Assembly: GCA_029817715.1 (NCBI GenBank)
Contig: JARUPY010000049.1
Location: forward strand, 62,001-126,000
DNA length: 64,000 bases
Source of the DNA: Melastoma dodecandrum
Lineage: Eukaryota; Streptophyta; Magnoliopsida; Myrtales; Melastomataceae
Direction of reading: 5' to 3'
Shown here: one piece after another, positions 37,093 to 49,112 of the stretch
Layout: every line of letters starts with the position of its first letter
Numbering within the stretch: position 1 is the stretch's first letter
Translations under genes and position numbers: made by a program
The notes under the pieces: model-generated
Database searches by the model: none
What the model saw: the letters and a program-made list of their open reading frames with translations, nothing else
Told to the model about the DNA's origin: nothing

Positions 37093-39569
37093 TTATGAAG
37101 CCTGCATTCTTTGTTTCTTTGATGCAACTTCAGAATACCATGATTTCCAAGCTTCCATGTAATGCTCAAAGAGGTCCCTTAAAGCTGCCATACAATCCGA
37201 ACCAGTCATCTATTAGATTCCTATATTACCAATAGTAAATCTGTCATGGAATGTGAAAGATGATATTGATACTGACCTTGATTGTTATATTTCGGTCGGT
37301 GAGCAGATGCAAGGGATTCCCAGTCTGGAATCTGTCTCGGTTTGTTATGCGCGGCATCGGTCGCTCCTCCAACAATACAAGCTGGTGCAAAAGGACCAAA
37401 CACAAAATTGCCCGACTTCTCTCTTTCCTCTGGCTTAGTATCTGTCGGATGGCAGTTATTTTCACTTTCCTGTTCTGTTGTTGAATACTGCTTCACCCCC
37501 TTTCTCATCAAACTTTTATTGAACGAACTGTCCAACTTGTATCTCTTTGAAGTTTGGTTTGTGATGTCAGTCCCAAACACCCTTTTATTAGCTTTGGTAT
37601 CTCCCATGGTTTTAAAGTCTCTGTTTTCATAACATCCCATCCATCCGATCCACTTGAATGCCGGTTTCTTCGTTTCAGGATGATGGGTCTACAGATCAGG
37701 AAAGCCATCGGTTAGAGACCAACAAGATTATACGAAACCCAATGGAGCAAGACTGGAAAACTTGACATGTACCTTCTCAATCATATTCATCGAGTTAAAT
37801 ACATTAGCAATGTCGTATAGACGTCTAATTTTAGCTGAAAAACAGAAAAAGAGAGAACCAAGAGTCAACAATATTCTAACTTTAAGTAAAAGCAATGTCT
37901 GAAGATCACTTGCTTCTCATGGCCGTCGAATTGTGGTTCTCGCCAAGCAATGCCTTTGCCGCACTGTCAAGAGAGATCAAATCCACCTAGAAAAGGCCAT
38001 CATGAAAGGCAACGAACAGTAAGAACCAGAAGGAATGCTTAATGGTAGGAGCGATGAAATATCTGGTTAAAACAAGTAGAAATCCTTCACGTACATCACA
38101 ACAAAGGAAGAGCTTGACAAAGTTTCGGGCAAGAAGAGCCAGAGACTTTTCTCTTCTATTTTCTGCAGGACAATGTCTTCAACGGATAAATTGCATGCAC
38201 TATGAGGTACTGATCGGATGGAAAAAGAAAATCAATTATTGAACAAAAGATTACCGGATTTTGACCCAGAATTGCTGTCTTGTGAACAGCCCTCACTGTC
38301 CATCAATGACAAATCCTGATGGAGAACAGTAAAATCATTTCATCAGCAGTACTTAAAGAGAGACTCTCGATGTTTAGTTTAAGAATTGGTTAATGGAATG
38401 GAATTTCTTGCTCCCTAAAACATAGCAAACACCATTCAAACGAAACAAAATGAAAAATCGTTTGATGCTTCCATTTTTGGAGGGAACAACATTCCTCATT
38501 CCATTTCACGGTCCCTCCTTATTCTCAAACCAAACAAGTTATCAATTATTCTTTTCCTTCACTAAATAATGGTAAAATATAAAGTATATATAGGATAGAG
38601 TAACAAATCACATGGAATGCAGTGCAATCCCTATATTTGTAAATCAATTTGCATAGAATAAGCAAAGTGGTATGGTTTCACTATATATCTGATCCCATGG
38701 TTTTGCTCAGAAGTACAGCCACGTTGCTTCAAGTACCATGTGCAATAGACTAACTCGTTTCATGTTATCTCAGGCAGAAACAAACATTGCAGATACATAT
38801 GATGAAAAACAGAAGACACACCATCGCTGAGCTGCAGCAACTTGACTGACTGAAGTTCTCTTTGATTCCTTGTTCCTGTCAATAATCTCTATATTCAGCA
38901 AAAAGATGAGAGATTGCTAGGTTCAACACTGCAACAAATATTGACCTTCTCCATTTAAAAAAAAAACACCTTAAGGGCTTCTAGAGCTTTCGGGATCCCA
39001 TCTAAACCCTTCCATGAGTACTGATTCTTCGCTCTCCTAGCCACAACCTATACAAAACACAAACAACTTAATCTAATTAACATCCGCCTTAAGCAAAATG
39101 AATTAGCTCCCAAAACTGAAAAATCAAAATTGGGGGATAATCCGCAAACTAACCCCAATACTCTCGAGAATGTTCACAACATCGTAGATCCTACGCCTCT
39201 CGACTCCTGTATAGAAAAACAATCAAACGGATCTATATCTATTAAACCAAACAAACAAATCCAAATAAAACAACAGGGTTTCCCTGATTGGCATCCAAAA
39301 CCCGAGAAGGAAAAACAAGACACACCCAATTTGGGGGCGGCATCATCGAGCCCGATCACATCAGTCCCAGCCTTATTGTACAGATTCACGAAACTGCAAC
39401 CAAATCGAGACCCAAGAACATAAAAATCCCCAACCAAAAATCTCATCAAAGGCAACGGATCAAGCGGAGGACAAGGGAACGGGAGTCATGAATACTTGGA
39501 ACACAAGACCCCGAGGGACTTCTCTTTACGGCAGTACCCGTCTGCTGCCGCGGCCAAAACGCCAGACAT
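37093..39569 (-). CDS. Atypical E2F (DP-E2F-like, DEL) transcription repressor
   Basis: DEL proteins bind E2F sites as monomers through two DNA-binding domains and restrain endoreduplication or growth genes. Eleven exons, 39569-39496, 39393-39326, 39206-39154, 39047-38970, 38875-38822, 38315-38255, 38162-38095, 37986-37914, 37834-37773, 37688-37277 and 37184-37093, give 364 residues, within the DEL range. Domain 1: CRKEKSLGVLC, IGLDDAAPKLGVERRRIYD, VVNILESIG. Domain 2: RREKSLALLARNFVKLF, LISLDSAAKALL, KIRRLYDIANVFNSM. There is no dimerisation or Rb-binding domain, as expected. The intron after 37914 needs a GC donor (A|GCAAGT); the nearby GT would create a stop. The start ATG precedes MSGVLAAAADGYC. 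Confidence 0.92.
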
Positions 39570-39799
39570 TCGGAAACAGGAAACGGAAAAGGGGGGAAAG
39601 GGAAATGAGAGAAAGAAGAAGGATGAGGAGAGGAAGAGAGATTGATTAGGGTTTAGGGATGGGGATCCGCCAAGGAAGGAGAGGGAGTGATTGGCGGGGT
39701 TTGAAATTTTGAAAGAGCGGTTAGAAGGTATCCTCCACGTGATTTGCACGTGACCAACGGACAAAAGGGAGGGAAACCAGACAAACAAAAAAATATGAC

Positions 39800-40150
39800 A
39801 AAGTTCGATTTCTGTCGACTTAACAAAATATCGGTGGGTGTAGAGTAGGGGTGTATTAATAGGAATAGAGGGAGTCCGGAAAATTTTTCATGAAAATTCT
39901 AAATTTAGTAGATGAAAGTAATATAAAATGGAGGTTTTTGCGTTTAGTTGGCAAAAAAATTTGTCAAACATGATGTTCGCATAGAAAACGGACCACGTCG
40001 AAAATATTTGGCAATTGGACTCACAGGGAAATGTATCTGGTCGTCAGAAAGATGAATCTCAATGATAAAAGATACGACTGTACAAATTCAGAGTTTCGAA
40101 AGAGAACTTAGAATCTTACAGCCATTAAAATGAACGAAATCGGTGGTACG
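39800..40150. other. Intergenic, nothing recognised
   Basis: About 350 bp between the DEL gene's promoter side and the minisatellite. I see no gene or repeat in it. Confidence 0.5.
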
Positions 40151-40165
40151 GCTGATGTGGGTGTC

Positions 40166-40236
40166 GTAGACTCACTGCTGACGTCGTAGACTCGCTGCTG
40201 ACGTCGTAGACTCGCTACTGACGTCGTAGACTTGCT
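40166..40236. repeat. Short tandem repeat, ~21-bp unit
   Basis: Three to four copies of a unit containing GACGTCGTAGACTCGCT directly precede the 53-bp minisatellite. Related GTAGAC motifs recur at 41070-41160. Confidence 0.7.
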
Positions 40237-40267
40237 ACAGTGCGCTGTAGACTCGTGTGACGGTGGT

Positions 40268-40680
40268 AGTGCTGGCGGAGGGTTGTTGCCTCGGTTACGG
40301 TTGCTCGCCGGGACGGTGGAAGTGCTGGCGGAGGGTTGTTGCCTCGGTTACGGTTGCTCGCCGGGACGGTGGAAGTGCTGGCGGAGGGTTGTTGCCTCGG
40401 TTACGGTTGCTCGCCAGGACAGTGGAAGTGCTGGCGGAGGGTTGCTGCCTCGGTTACGGTTGCTCGCCGGGACGGTGGAAGTGCTGGCGGAGGGTTGCTG
40501 CCTCGGTTACGGTTGCTCGCCGGGACGGTGGAAGTGCTGGCGGAGGGTTGTTGCCTCGGTTACGGTAGCTCGCCGGGACGGTGGAACTGCTAGCGGAGGG
40601 TTGTTGCCTCGGTTACGGTTGCGCCCCGGGACGGTGGAAGTGCTAGCGGAAGGTGATCACCAAAGCTACGGTTGCTCACT
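40268..40680. repeat. Minisatellite, 53-bp unit, about 8 copies
   Basis: Units start at 40268, 40321, 40374, 40427, 40480, 40533, 40586 and 40639. Each contains AGTGCTGGCGGAGGGTTGTT and CGGTTACGGTTGC. They are GC-rich against AT-rich flanks. Because 53 is not a multiple of three, all three forward frames run through the array with the same peptide phases in rotation; I do not take these frames as genes. Confidence 0.9.
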
Positions 40681-40689
40681 CTGTTGTTG

Positions 40690-41215
40690 AAGGTAGTGAT
40701 CAAATAACCTAGGCCGAGGTATCTACTAAAGTCTAAGGGTGACGAGCAATGCAAATCTGTGTTTGGCTGATTGATCGTCATTTTTCCTAAGGAGAATCTG
40801 TTCCCCTTTTATACTGAATCTTGCAAGGCTTGAGTGCTGAACACGTTTGACACGTTCTTAGATATTTTGAAGGTCGTGGCCCTCTCAATCAATTCCCTAG
40901 AATCTTTGTAACAATGGTATACATGGCTTTTATCCAACTTAACCACTTTCTCTTTCTTAAATTAATTATATTAAATCAAATCCTCAGATTTTCCTCTATC
41001 TGAAGATCTTTCCAAATGGGAACATGGCCCCATAATCTTCTTTCCAAAAATCTTGGAGTCAAGATCTTTTCTGACCCTCGTAGACACTGACCCCTGTAGA
41101 CACGGATCCTCATAGACTTAGATCTCGTAGACTTGATCCCGACAGTCCTTTGTAGACTTAGTACTTCCCTGGCGGGTTCACACAAAAGTGGGCTTGGACT
41201 TATGATTTCTTATAA
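40690..41215. other. Intergenic, nothing recognised
   Basis: No gene found. Several GTAGAC(T/A) motifs near 41070-41160 echo the repeat at 40166-40236. Confidence 0.45.
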
Positions 41216-41217
41216 TT

Positions 41218-42026
41218 AAGCCCAAGATTTTTGCAATGTCAACACACGATTTGAGTTTTCTGAATAATTCCTAAGTCTGAGAGGCCCGAGAGGCAGCGTC
41301 GAGTACATCACTGCCGTCGGCACTGTACTATGGTTGAGCCCTAGGATGTGCCCTATCTTATGCAATATGACCGTCTCCAGGTCGACCTGATCCTGACCAG
41401 GGGTGGTTGCGCTCCACTGCTCGTCCGCGTCCAAGTGTAACTTCCCAACAACCGGAGGGAAGGAATGGGCCAGGATGCCTCCTGGCCTGTCGAATGGCGA
41501 CCCGTCCCCATGATCATGGCGGAAAAACCCTATGAGCCGATCCGGAGCCGCCAACCTTGTTGCGTCTAGTGGGACGACGTTCACTGCAGAATCGAAGCTG
41601 TACTTGAGATTCCTCATTGAAGATGGCCACCGAGGATTCCCAAGCAAGAAAGCATATGCAGGCTCCACGGTCTCATCACCGCGAAGGGACTTGAAGTCGG
41701 GCTCCCCGCAACGTGGGGTCAGCATGATCCTTATCGTGTCCAGATCCATACTCCCTGTGACTTCCAAACTGAAGAATTGTTGATACGCCCTAAGAACGGA
41801 CTCCATTGTTTCGTCAAAGACTTCATCGACCGGTGCATCTGCAGGCAAGTATCCGAAGGTCTTGAAGTAACTTTTCCCAACTCGAATGCCCTCGAATATG
41901 CGGCCCTCTATACCTCCCGCTCGGGTTCTCGAGATCTCAATACCATGACCGGGCATGAACTCGGAAGGGATTAGCAGCGGCCGCTGAGAGAAGAACACAA
42001 AAGAGGAGGCGCAAATCAGGAGCCAT
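41218..42026 (-). pseudogene. Matrix metalloproteinase (matrixin), inactivated
   Basis: Plant MMPs are secreted or GPI-anchored zinc proteases. At 42026 a good signal peptide (MAPDLRLLFCVLLSAAAA) starts in one frame; the propeptide and catalytic parts continue in another, so there is a frameshift near 41960. The propeptide FKTFGYLPADAPVDEVFD and the Cys switch PRCGEPD are kept. The catalytic part has PRWPSSMRNLKYSFD, but about 25 residues before IGFFRHDHGDGSPFD are missing. The zinc motif reads HKIGHILGLNHS: the catalytic Glu of HExxH is Lys (codon 41357-41359). MMP genes are normally intronless, so these lesions are not introns. The C terminus after VMYSTLP is also divergent. Confidence 0.85.
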
Positions 42027-42164
42027 ATTTTGCTTAGCTGATGAGAATTTTAGTCTTTAGTTAAGTACATCATATTTTTATACATGGATTTTAGACAGAA
42101 CTATTTAGGGAATTATTGTTATTATAATATATTTTCACTCAATTACCTTAAATAAGATGTAACA

Positions 42165-42790
42165 AACAAATCTTAGTAAAGTAATACAAAGTATCTGAAA
42201 TACGATTATAGCTCGTCGTGGTTGTTCTGGTATTCCAACACCTTCGAATTCTCCGCAGGGGCTGTCATACACTCGCCCGATGATGCGGCCGCAGAAGGCT
42301 TCAACTTCCCAAGTCGACGTGGACTTGAACTTGGCCGTTCTTCTAAGCAAACGCAGGAAAAGGCCTTTATCTTCTGTGAATTCGTCCTTGTCGGCTGTCC
42401 TTGCAATGTCGTCCAACCATTTAAGGGCTTTCATTAGGGCCATGTCAATCCTGTTCTTATCGTCCGGGTCAATTCGTCCGCCGAACTTGTTCTCCGAGCC
42501 GACGGTGCTCCTCATCAGGTAAACATATAGCTCTCGAGCTTGTTCTTCACATCGACCCTCTCCCTTGTCTCTTTCTCAAACTGCTTTGCTTCCTCCATCA
42601 TCCTCGCGATCTCTTCATCGCTCAACCGGCCTTTGTCGTTGGTTTGGACTTCTTGGACGCCAAATCTTTGGCCTTGACGCTCAATATTTCGTTCGCATCG
42701 ACCTCGTATGTCCGCTTTTTTGTCTTGACCCACCTTGCTCCTTAAATTTTCCTTTATGATCATCCTCTTCCAGGACCATCTTATCTCACT
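42165..42790 (-). pseudogene. HSP70 (BiP-like) C-terminal fragment
   Basis: The substrate-binding and lid part of an HSP70 is spread over more than one frame. YEVDANEILSVKAKDLASKK is followed, after a frame change, by TNDKGRLSDEEIARMMEEA, ERVDVKNKLESYMFT, then MRSTVGSENKFGGRIDPDD and ALKWLDDIA. TNDKGRLS and the lid helices are typical of BiP or cytosolic HSP70. The ATPase domain is absent. The fragment sits directly upstream of the MMP pseudogene on the same strand. Confidence 0.8.
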
Positions 42791-42819
42791 CTCCGTATCC
42801 TAAACTACATCTCAAGGCA

Positions 42820-43060
42820 TCAAGTCCATCGACCGCTGCTCCTGCAACGTTCGTAGTTGGCGCACGCAGGGGCTCTCGATAGCGTGTTGAACCGGATTCG
42901 CTCGTCGATCGGAAGTTAACGAAAAATAAGGAGACAGAGAATTTACGTGGTTCGGTCAATCGACCTACGTCTACGGACGGAGAAGAAGATTTTACTATAT
43001 TCAATGGAGTACCTATCAGGATTTGCTCTTTCTCATCGCTTCGTATGCCCATATATCGAA
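42820..43060. repeat. Probable transposon-derived segment
   Basis: It contains TTTACGTGGTTCGGTCAAT and CGACCTACGTCTACGGA, a motif pair I know as a dispersed repeat in many eudicot genomes, probably retrotransposon-derived. The boundaries are approximate. Confidence 0.4.
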
Positions 43061-43381
43061 AATCTGGCAGGTAAATATATTCGTAATATAATCAAATATC
43101 ACTAATATATTTACTCAAGAGATATATTAGGAGCGAATTTAATATTTTTCAAATCGCAATATAACCGATTTCGGACCACAAAATTCTAACATTAACGACG
43201 GGAAAAACGGTCTCCGCGGAACGTTTCTCCACGCAAGCATAGGGGTGGGACGAGTCCAAGCCCAATTACATTGATTGGGCTGATTGTAAGATTGGGCCCA
43301 TGGAAACGAATTAACTGTATCTAAGAAACTCTTTGTCGCCGTTGCCCGCATTTTCTTCTATAACCTCATCCGAACGAAGTA

Positions 43382-46300
43382 ATGCTCCTCCCTCGCACCC
43401 ACCAGCCTCACCCTCGCCCTCAACTCCCTCTCCCAATCCAACCCAAAACTCTGATCCCAAATCCCGTTTTCCCAAGCCCCAAACCCACCCTCCCCCTCCT
43501 CCCCGCCCTTGCCCGCCGGCGCGGCCGCTCTATAACGGCCTGCGCCCCTGCCGCCGTCCCGGACTCCGCCATCCGCCGCATCGCTGACAAGCTCCGCTCC
43601 CTAGGCTTCTCCCCCGAGACGTCCTCACCCGGGCTGCCGCCTTCTTCTTCTTCAGATGTGGCTTCATCGTCGTCTTCGTCACCTGGGGAGATATTCGTCC
43701 CGCTGCCGAGCCGGCTGCCCAAGCACCGCGTCGGGCATACCATGGACACCAGCTGGAGCACGCCTGAGTTTCCCGTCCCCGAGCCTGGAGGGGATGGGGG
43801 GTTCGTGGCTAGGTATAGCGAGTCGAGGAGGAGGATTAGGGAGGAGAGGTTGAGTAGGATGGAGAGTGAGAGGGGTCAGGGGGTCGCGGAGAAGGTACCT
43901 ACTCTGGCAGAGCTGAGGCTGTCACCGAGGGAGTTGAGGAGGCTGACGACAGAGGGGTTGAAGTTGAAGAAGAAGTTGAAGGTCGGGAAGGCGGGGATTA
44001 CTGAGGGGATCGTGAATGGGATACATGAGAGGTGGAGGAGAAGTGAGCTGGTTAAGATTTCTTGTGAGGATATTTGTAAGATGAACATGAAGAGAACCCA
44101 TGATCTGCTTGAGGTGTGCCTCACCGTTCTACTCATAAATTTCGTGAGGATACTTGTATGATTAAGTGCATTGTACCTTTGCACGATGGATCTTGATGAT
44201 TAAATCAGAGTATTGTGCATGTTTTCTTTCTCCGAGCATCTGTTGGCAAGTCCTTTCTTAGGTGGATCATGGTAATTCTCGTGTGCTTCAGTTTCTTTTG
44301 CTGGATTGCTTACTCTTTGTGCTTTCAATTGTTTGTTGTTGGTTGGGGACATGTTGCAAGCCTTGAGCAACCCTATTAGTTTTTTAATCAGTGAAGACGT
44401 CAAGGTTGTAGAACTTCTGCTGTTTATTTGTAAGCGAGGTTACCTGCTCCTGGTTCTGTTAGCTAAACTAAACATTTAAAATTATTGTACGGCTAGACTT
44501 GTGGGTCAATTGTCTCAATTTCCAGAGTTTGTTGCATTGAATTCAATGTTTTATAGGAGAGTTTGTGATTGGAGTTTGCAAGTGCCCATAGTTTTCTGTC
44601 TGAAATATGCTACTGAACTATTATTGTTTATGCTGGTGCTTGGGCATGTATGAGGAATCGTTATTTTTATCTAGTCACTTAAAGAATCCGTATCATTTTC
44701 CTGTTACAGCATACATTTTGTAATGTAAACTTGATAGCTTTATTGATGTTTTCCCTGTGAACGTGCATGATGCGACATGTTATGCTTGGCATCATGGTGA
44801 TGCTATCTGTTTATCAAACTTTTTCATTCGGTTTCGCATGTCCAGTTATTCTTTCCTTGGAATAGGATTCTAAATTTTATCTACTTGACATCTTCAGAGA
44901 AAAACTGGAGGTCTTGTTGTTTGGAGATCTGGAAGCGTCATTATTTTGTATAGGGGAGCCGATTATCAATATCCCTACTTTTCAGCAGATGATGTCCTAT
45001 CTGATGAACCAAAGCTAGAATCCAGTGATGTCACATCTGGAGAAACTGACGATAGCTCATCTATTAGTAATGAACCCGAAAGTGTGCTGCCTATTATGAA
45101 GCGAAAAGCTAGACAAGTACCGCCAATAATACATGGGGTTGGTTCTCCGGATAAAGTACGATTTCAACTGCCAGGGGAATCTGAAATTGCGCAAGAAGCT
45201 GACCGCTTATTGGATGGGTTGGGTCCTCGCTTCACTGATTGGTGGGGATATGAACCTTTACCAGTTGACGCCGACCTTCTTCCAGCTGTTGTTCCTGGTT
45301 ATCGTAAGCCTTTCCGACTCCTCCCTTATGGGGTTAAACCTACATTAACAAATGACGAGATGACAACATTGAGGAGGCTTGGTCGTCCACTGCCCTGCCA
45401 TTTTGCGTTAGGTAAAGTTTACTCCTTTGGTCACTAAATGATGATATGGTCATGCTTATGTCCAGTTATCCGTTCTGCGTTTAACAGGTAGGAACAGGAA
45501 TCTTGAAGGACTTGCTGCTTGTATTGTCAAGCTCTGGGAAAAGTGTGAAATTGCTAAGGTTGCTGTAAAAAGAGGAGTTCAGAACACAAATAGTGAGATG
45601 ATGGCTGAGCAACTAAAGGTTAGATCAGATCTCTCTTTTTTGCGCTTGGTTATTTTAGTTTATGTGGGTGGTTTAGGCTCTGGTTGCGTATATATATACT
45701 TAACCTATCCCAGGCCCCTGCTGATCGAAGCACCCTGTGGAATGATGTTCAGTTGCAATTTGTTGGAGCAATTGCTCTGCTTTTGATATGACTTTTTTGT
45801 GATCCTATTAACTGAACTTAGTTTCATATGCTAATAAGGTACTCTAGGTGCTTGTTTAGAAAGTATTGTGGCCTCTGTTAACTGAGAACGTGTTGTTGCA
45901 GCGGCTCACTGGAGGATCGCTACTTTCCAGGGATAAGGATTATATAGTCTTGTACAGGGGAAAGGATTTCTTGCCGCATTCTGTTTCATCCGCAATAGAA
46001 GAGAGAAGGAACCATCAAATAAATGGTGGCAAAGCATCAAATCTTCAGTCCAATACCACCATTTCTGGACTCGTGGCCACAGAAGAGAAAGAGTCTACTA
46101 ATGTCTCGTGTCAAAATAACATTGTGTCTACTGATGTTGCACTGATGGAAACTAGGGAAAAGTTGTCAGTGGTATAGCTTTTTATTCACCATTCAACTTT
46201 GCAAATCCCTCATCCGCTTGGACGTAAGCCTTCATGTTTCACCACAGGCTCTTGAAAAGAAAGCTAGGGCAGAGAAAGCTTTGGAAGAATTGAACAATGC

Positions 46301-48971
46301 ATGCCACCCTGAACCATCTGATGCAGATAAAGAGGGTATAACACAAGAAGAAAGGTACATGTTAAGAAAGATTGGCCTGAGAATGGATCCATTCTTACTC
46401 TTAGGTACTTCAACTTCGTATGAAGTCACTCTGGTCACATCATTTCCTTTTTGATGCATGTAGCGTGACTAATTCTCATTTTGAGGGACAGGCAGAAGGA
46501 GTGTGTTTGATGGGACCATTGAGAATATGCACCTACATTGGAAATACCGGGAACTTGTTAAAGTAATATGCAAAGACCGGGACATTGAGACTGTTCATAG
46601 TGTTGCCCGGACTTTGGAGTCGGAAAGTGGAGGCATATTGGTTGCAGTAGAGAGAGTCAGCAAGGGACATGCCATAATTGTTTATAGAGGTAAAAACTAT
46701 CAACGACCATCTAGTCTTAGGCCAGACACGCTCCTCAGTAAAAAAGAAGCACTGAGAAGGTCTAAAGAGGCACAACGTCGTAAGGTAAGAATCTCCTTTT
46801 GTTCTATGAGCATACCTTATTTAGGAAACAGCACCAGAAATGTGAGTGGCTTAGCACGTTAAAATTAGGTGAGCCTAAGGACTGTGTTTAACTAGGAATT
46901 GGTGTGGAGGAAGAACGACTGCTTATACAATGCATCAGCAATAAATCTCAGTAAAGTAACTGGTTTTCATTTGTCTCTGCAAGGCCTGGTTCACACATTC
47001 TGGTTTTCTGTTATTGTTTATGGTCCCTCTGCCCAACAATTATAGATCTTTAACTGGGTGTATGTTGGACGTTTGTAGTGATTGTAATATGCTTTCTTTG
47101 TGGTTGCAGTCCTTGAAACTTCATGTTTTGAAGCTTTCTGAAAAGATCAAAGAAATGGAGTTTCAATTGGTGAGTGTCATGCTTTCCCTCAGGAGAAACC
47201 AAATAATCAGATTCATGTTGTCTGAAGCCCCAATCTTGATCTCCATGTCTAACATGATCTTTTTCTATGAGTTTTGACTTTTCCTCACGTGTTATAGTTA
47301 AGATTAATGTATCAGTTAAATCTCTTGGTAGAAATTTGGCCTCATCTTTTGTGGCCTTCAAACTCTTAATCTACTAATGTAGTATAGTCAAGAACAATAT
47401 ATTCCACTAGGGGATTTCTCCATACTTATCATGAGAATGTGGTAAATTCTAACAGTTTATCTGGTAATTATCTTTTACATCAGGCTAGAGATAGCAGAAC
47501 AAATAGCATGCATTCTTCAGATAAATCCAGCCCTGAAGTGGTGAGTAGTTTTATCCCTCTTCGTGTTCCATTTCTTGGAACTTTTGTTAATGACTTTATC
47601 ATCCATGTCCTGGAAATAATATTTATTTGCCGCAAGGCAGACCTCAGATGCTGACCTTGAATGTGTTGGGAGGTCTGATGAAGTGGTCCTCGGTCCTCAT
47701 GAGAAGCTCATGGAGGTATGTGTGATATGATCATCGTAGACTCTGGAATCTTAGGCTGGACAATTAATCATAGCTCTATCTGGTATTTCTCGGTATCCCC
47801 TCAGTGACTTACGTGATTATGACCTCCTAAATTTTGTTATAGGCTGGAAGCGACCATGAAGATGATGCTAACATGACAATCCCAACAGATGGAGATTGCT
47901 CACCACGACATGGCCTGGAATCTCATCAAGAGGATGAGTTAATTAAACTCTCCAACAGATTTGATGACACTGAATCCAGTGATATGAATACTCAAGTTTC
48001 ACAGGAACCACTAATAAAAGTTTCCGAGCTCGACATGTCTTCAAGAGAAGATGTGGCCAGTGGCTTGATGGCCCCCAGTTTGTCCATGGTAATATCTGAT
48101 GCTTGGCAATTTCCTCTTCTTTCATCTTCATTTGCTTATCTGGATGCTATAAATTTCAGTCCGCTCGGAGAAGATTTAACATTGGTGATATGGATGATGA
48201 TCCGGAAGAAGCAGCTGAATTATCTGAATCTGGAGATACTCTAGATGGATTGATTGGACTAACTAAGATGCCCAAAAGATTAACTCTGTCGAACAAGGAG
48301 AGGCTAGTTCTGCGTAAGCAGGCCCTTGGAATGAGAAAACGTCCGATGGTTGCTATTGGTATGACACCTTGCCTCTTGGCTATGATTAGGTTCTGTTCTT
48401 GTGGTTTTGATCTATCCCTGCATTTTTATCATCCGCGCGGTTGCTATCAGTATTACTGTTGTTATCAATTTGATTTCCCTATAATCCGGTTTTGATGAGT
48501 TCTGGTTCCACTTCCAGGACGGAGCAATGTTCTCAAGGGTATTGCGAAAATGATCAGCCTACATTTCAAGAAGCATCCTTTGGTGATTGTGAACGTGAAG
48601 GGCAGGGCAGAGGGAACATCAATCAAGGAGCTGGTCTTTAGGCTGGAGGTATTCAGAAGAAACCGATCGATTTCTTTTCTGTTGATTCATAACGGAGTTT
48701 TATCTCATCATGGTCGATCCATATTTTTTCTGTTATTTTGCAGCAAGCGACTGGTGCGGTTCTAGTCTCCCAGGAGACCAACAAGATCATACTCTACCGT
48801 GGTTGGGGAGCTGAAGAGGGAGTTGGCAACACAAAAGGGAGAGGTAGAGGGGCTTCTGCGCGGACATTGGCAGATTGCAGCCGTGCTCAGCATCCTGTGT
48901 CTCCTGATCTGTTGGCGGCTGTCAGGTTCGAGTGTGGGCTTTGTTCAGATCACTCGGAAAGCGACACCTAG
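43382..48971 (+). CDS. CFM2: CRM-domain chloroplast group II intron splicing factor, CFM2-type
   Basis: CRM proteins bind chloroplast group II introns and promote their splicing. Thirteen exons, 43382-44113, 44898-45411, 45488-45618, 45902-46171, 46248-46404, 46492-46784, 47110-47169, 47484-47540, 47641-47715, 47843-48088, 48160-48358, 48518-48648 and 48744-48971, sum to 1031 codons without a break. The N terminus is basic and Ser/Pro-rich, like a transit peptide. Four CRM domains are visible, starting near residues 171 ([15 protein letters not shown]), 391 ([14 protein letters not shown]), 580 ([13 protein letters not shown]) and 886 ([16 protein letters not shown]). They end in YRGADY, YRGKDF, YRGKNY and YRGWG. 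Four domains and about 1030 residues fit CFM2 (CRS1 and CFM3 have three). Between domains 3 and 4 is a low-complexity acidic linker on short exons; exon choice there is the least certain. Confidence 0.92.
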
Positions 48972-49112
48972 AAAAAACCAGTTTTCATCTTTTACATCAT
49001 ATATCAAACCGGAGGCATGGAACAATCCATTTTGCTCATTTTGCTTAGTAAATGTTCACAAATGGGAAATTGACATTATTTTCTGTAATCAGGAAGATGA
49101 GTGGTGAGGCGT

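Noticed and set aside
39174..39455. Standalone 93-codon minus-strand gene
   Set aside because: It is the second exon of the DEL-type E2F gene plus intron read-through.
40232..40690. Long Gly/Arg/Cys-rich forward frames that look like a repetitive protein
   Set aside because: They are the translation of the 53-bp minisatellite in all three frames; no start context, introns or family support them as a gene.
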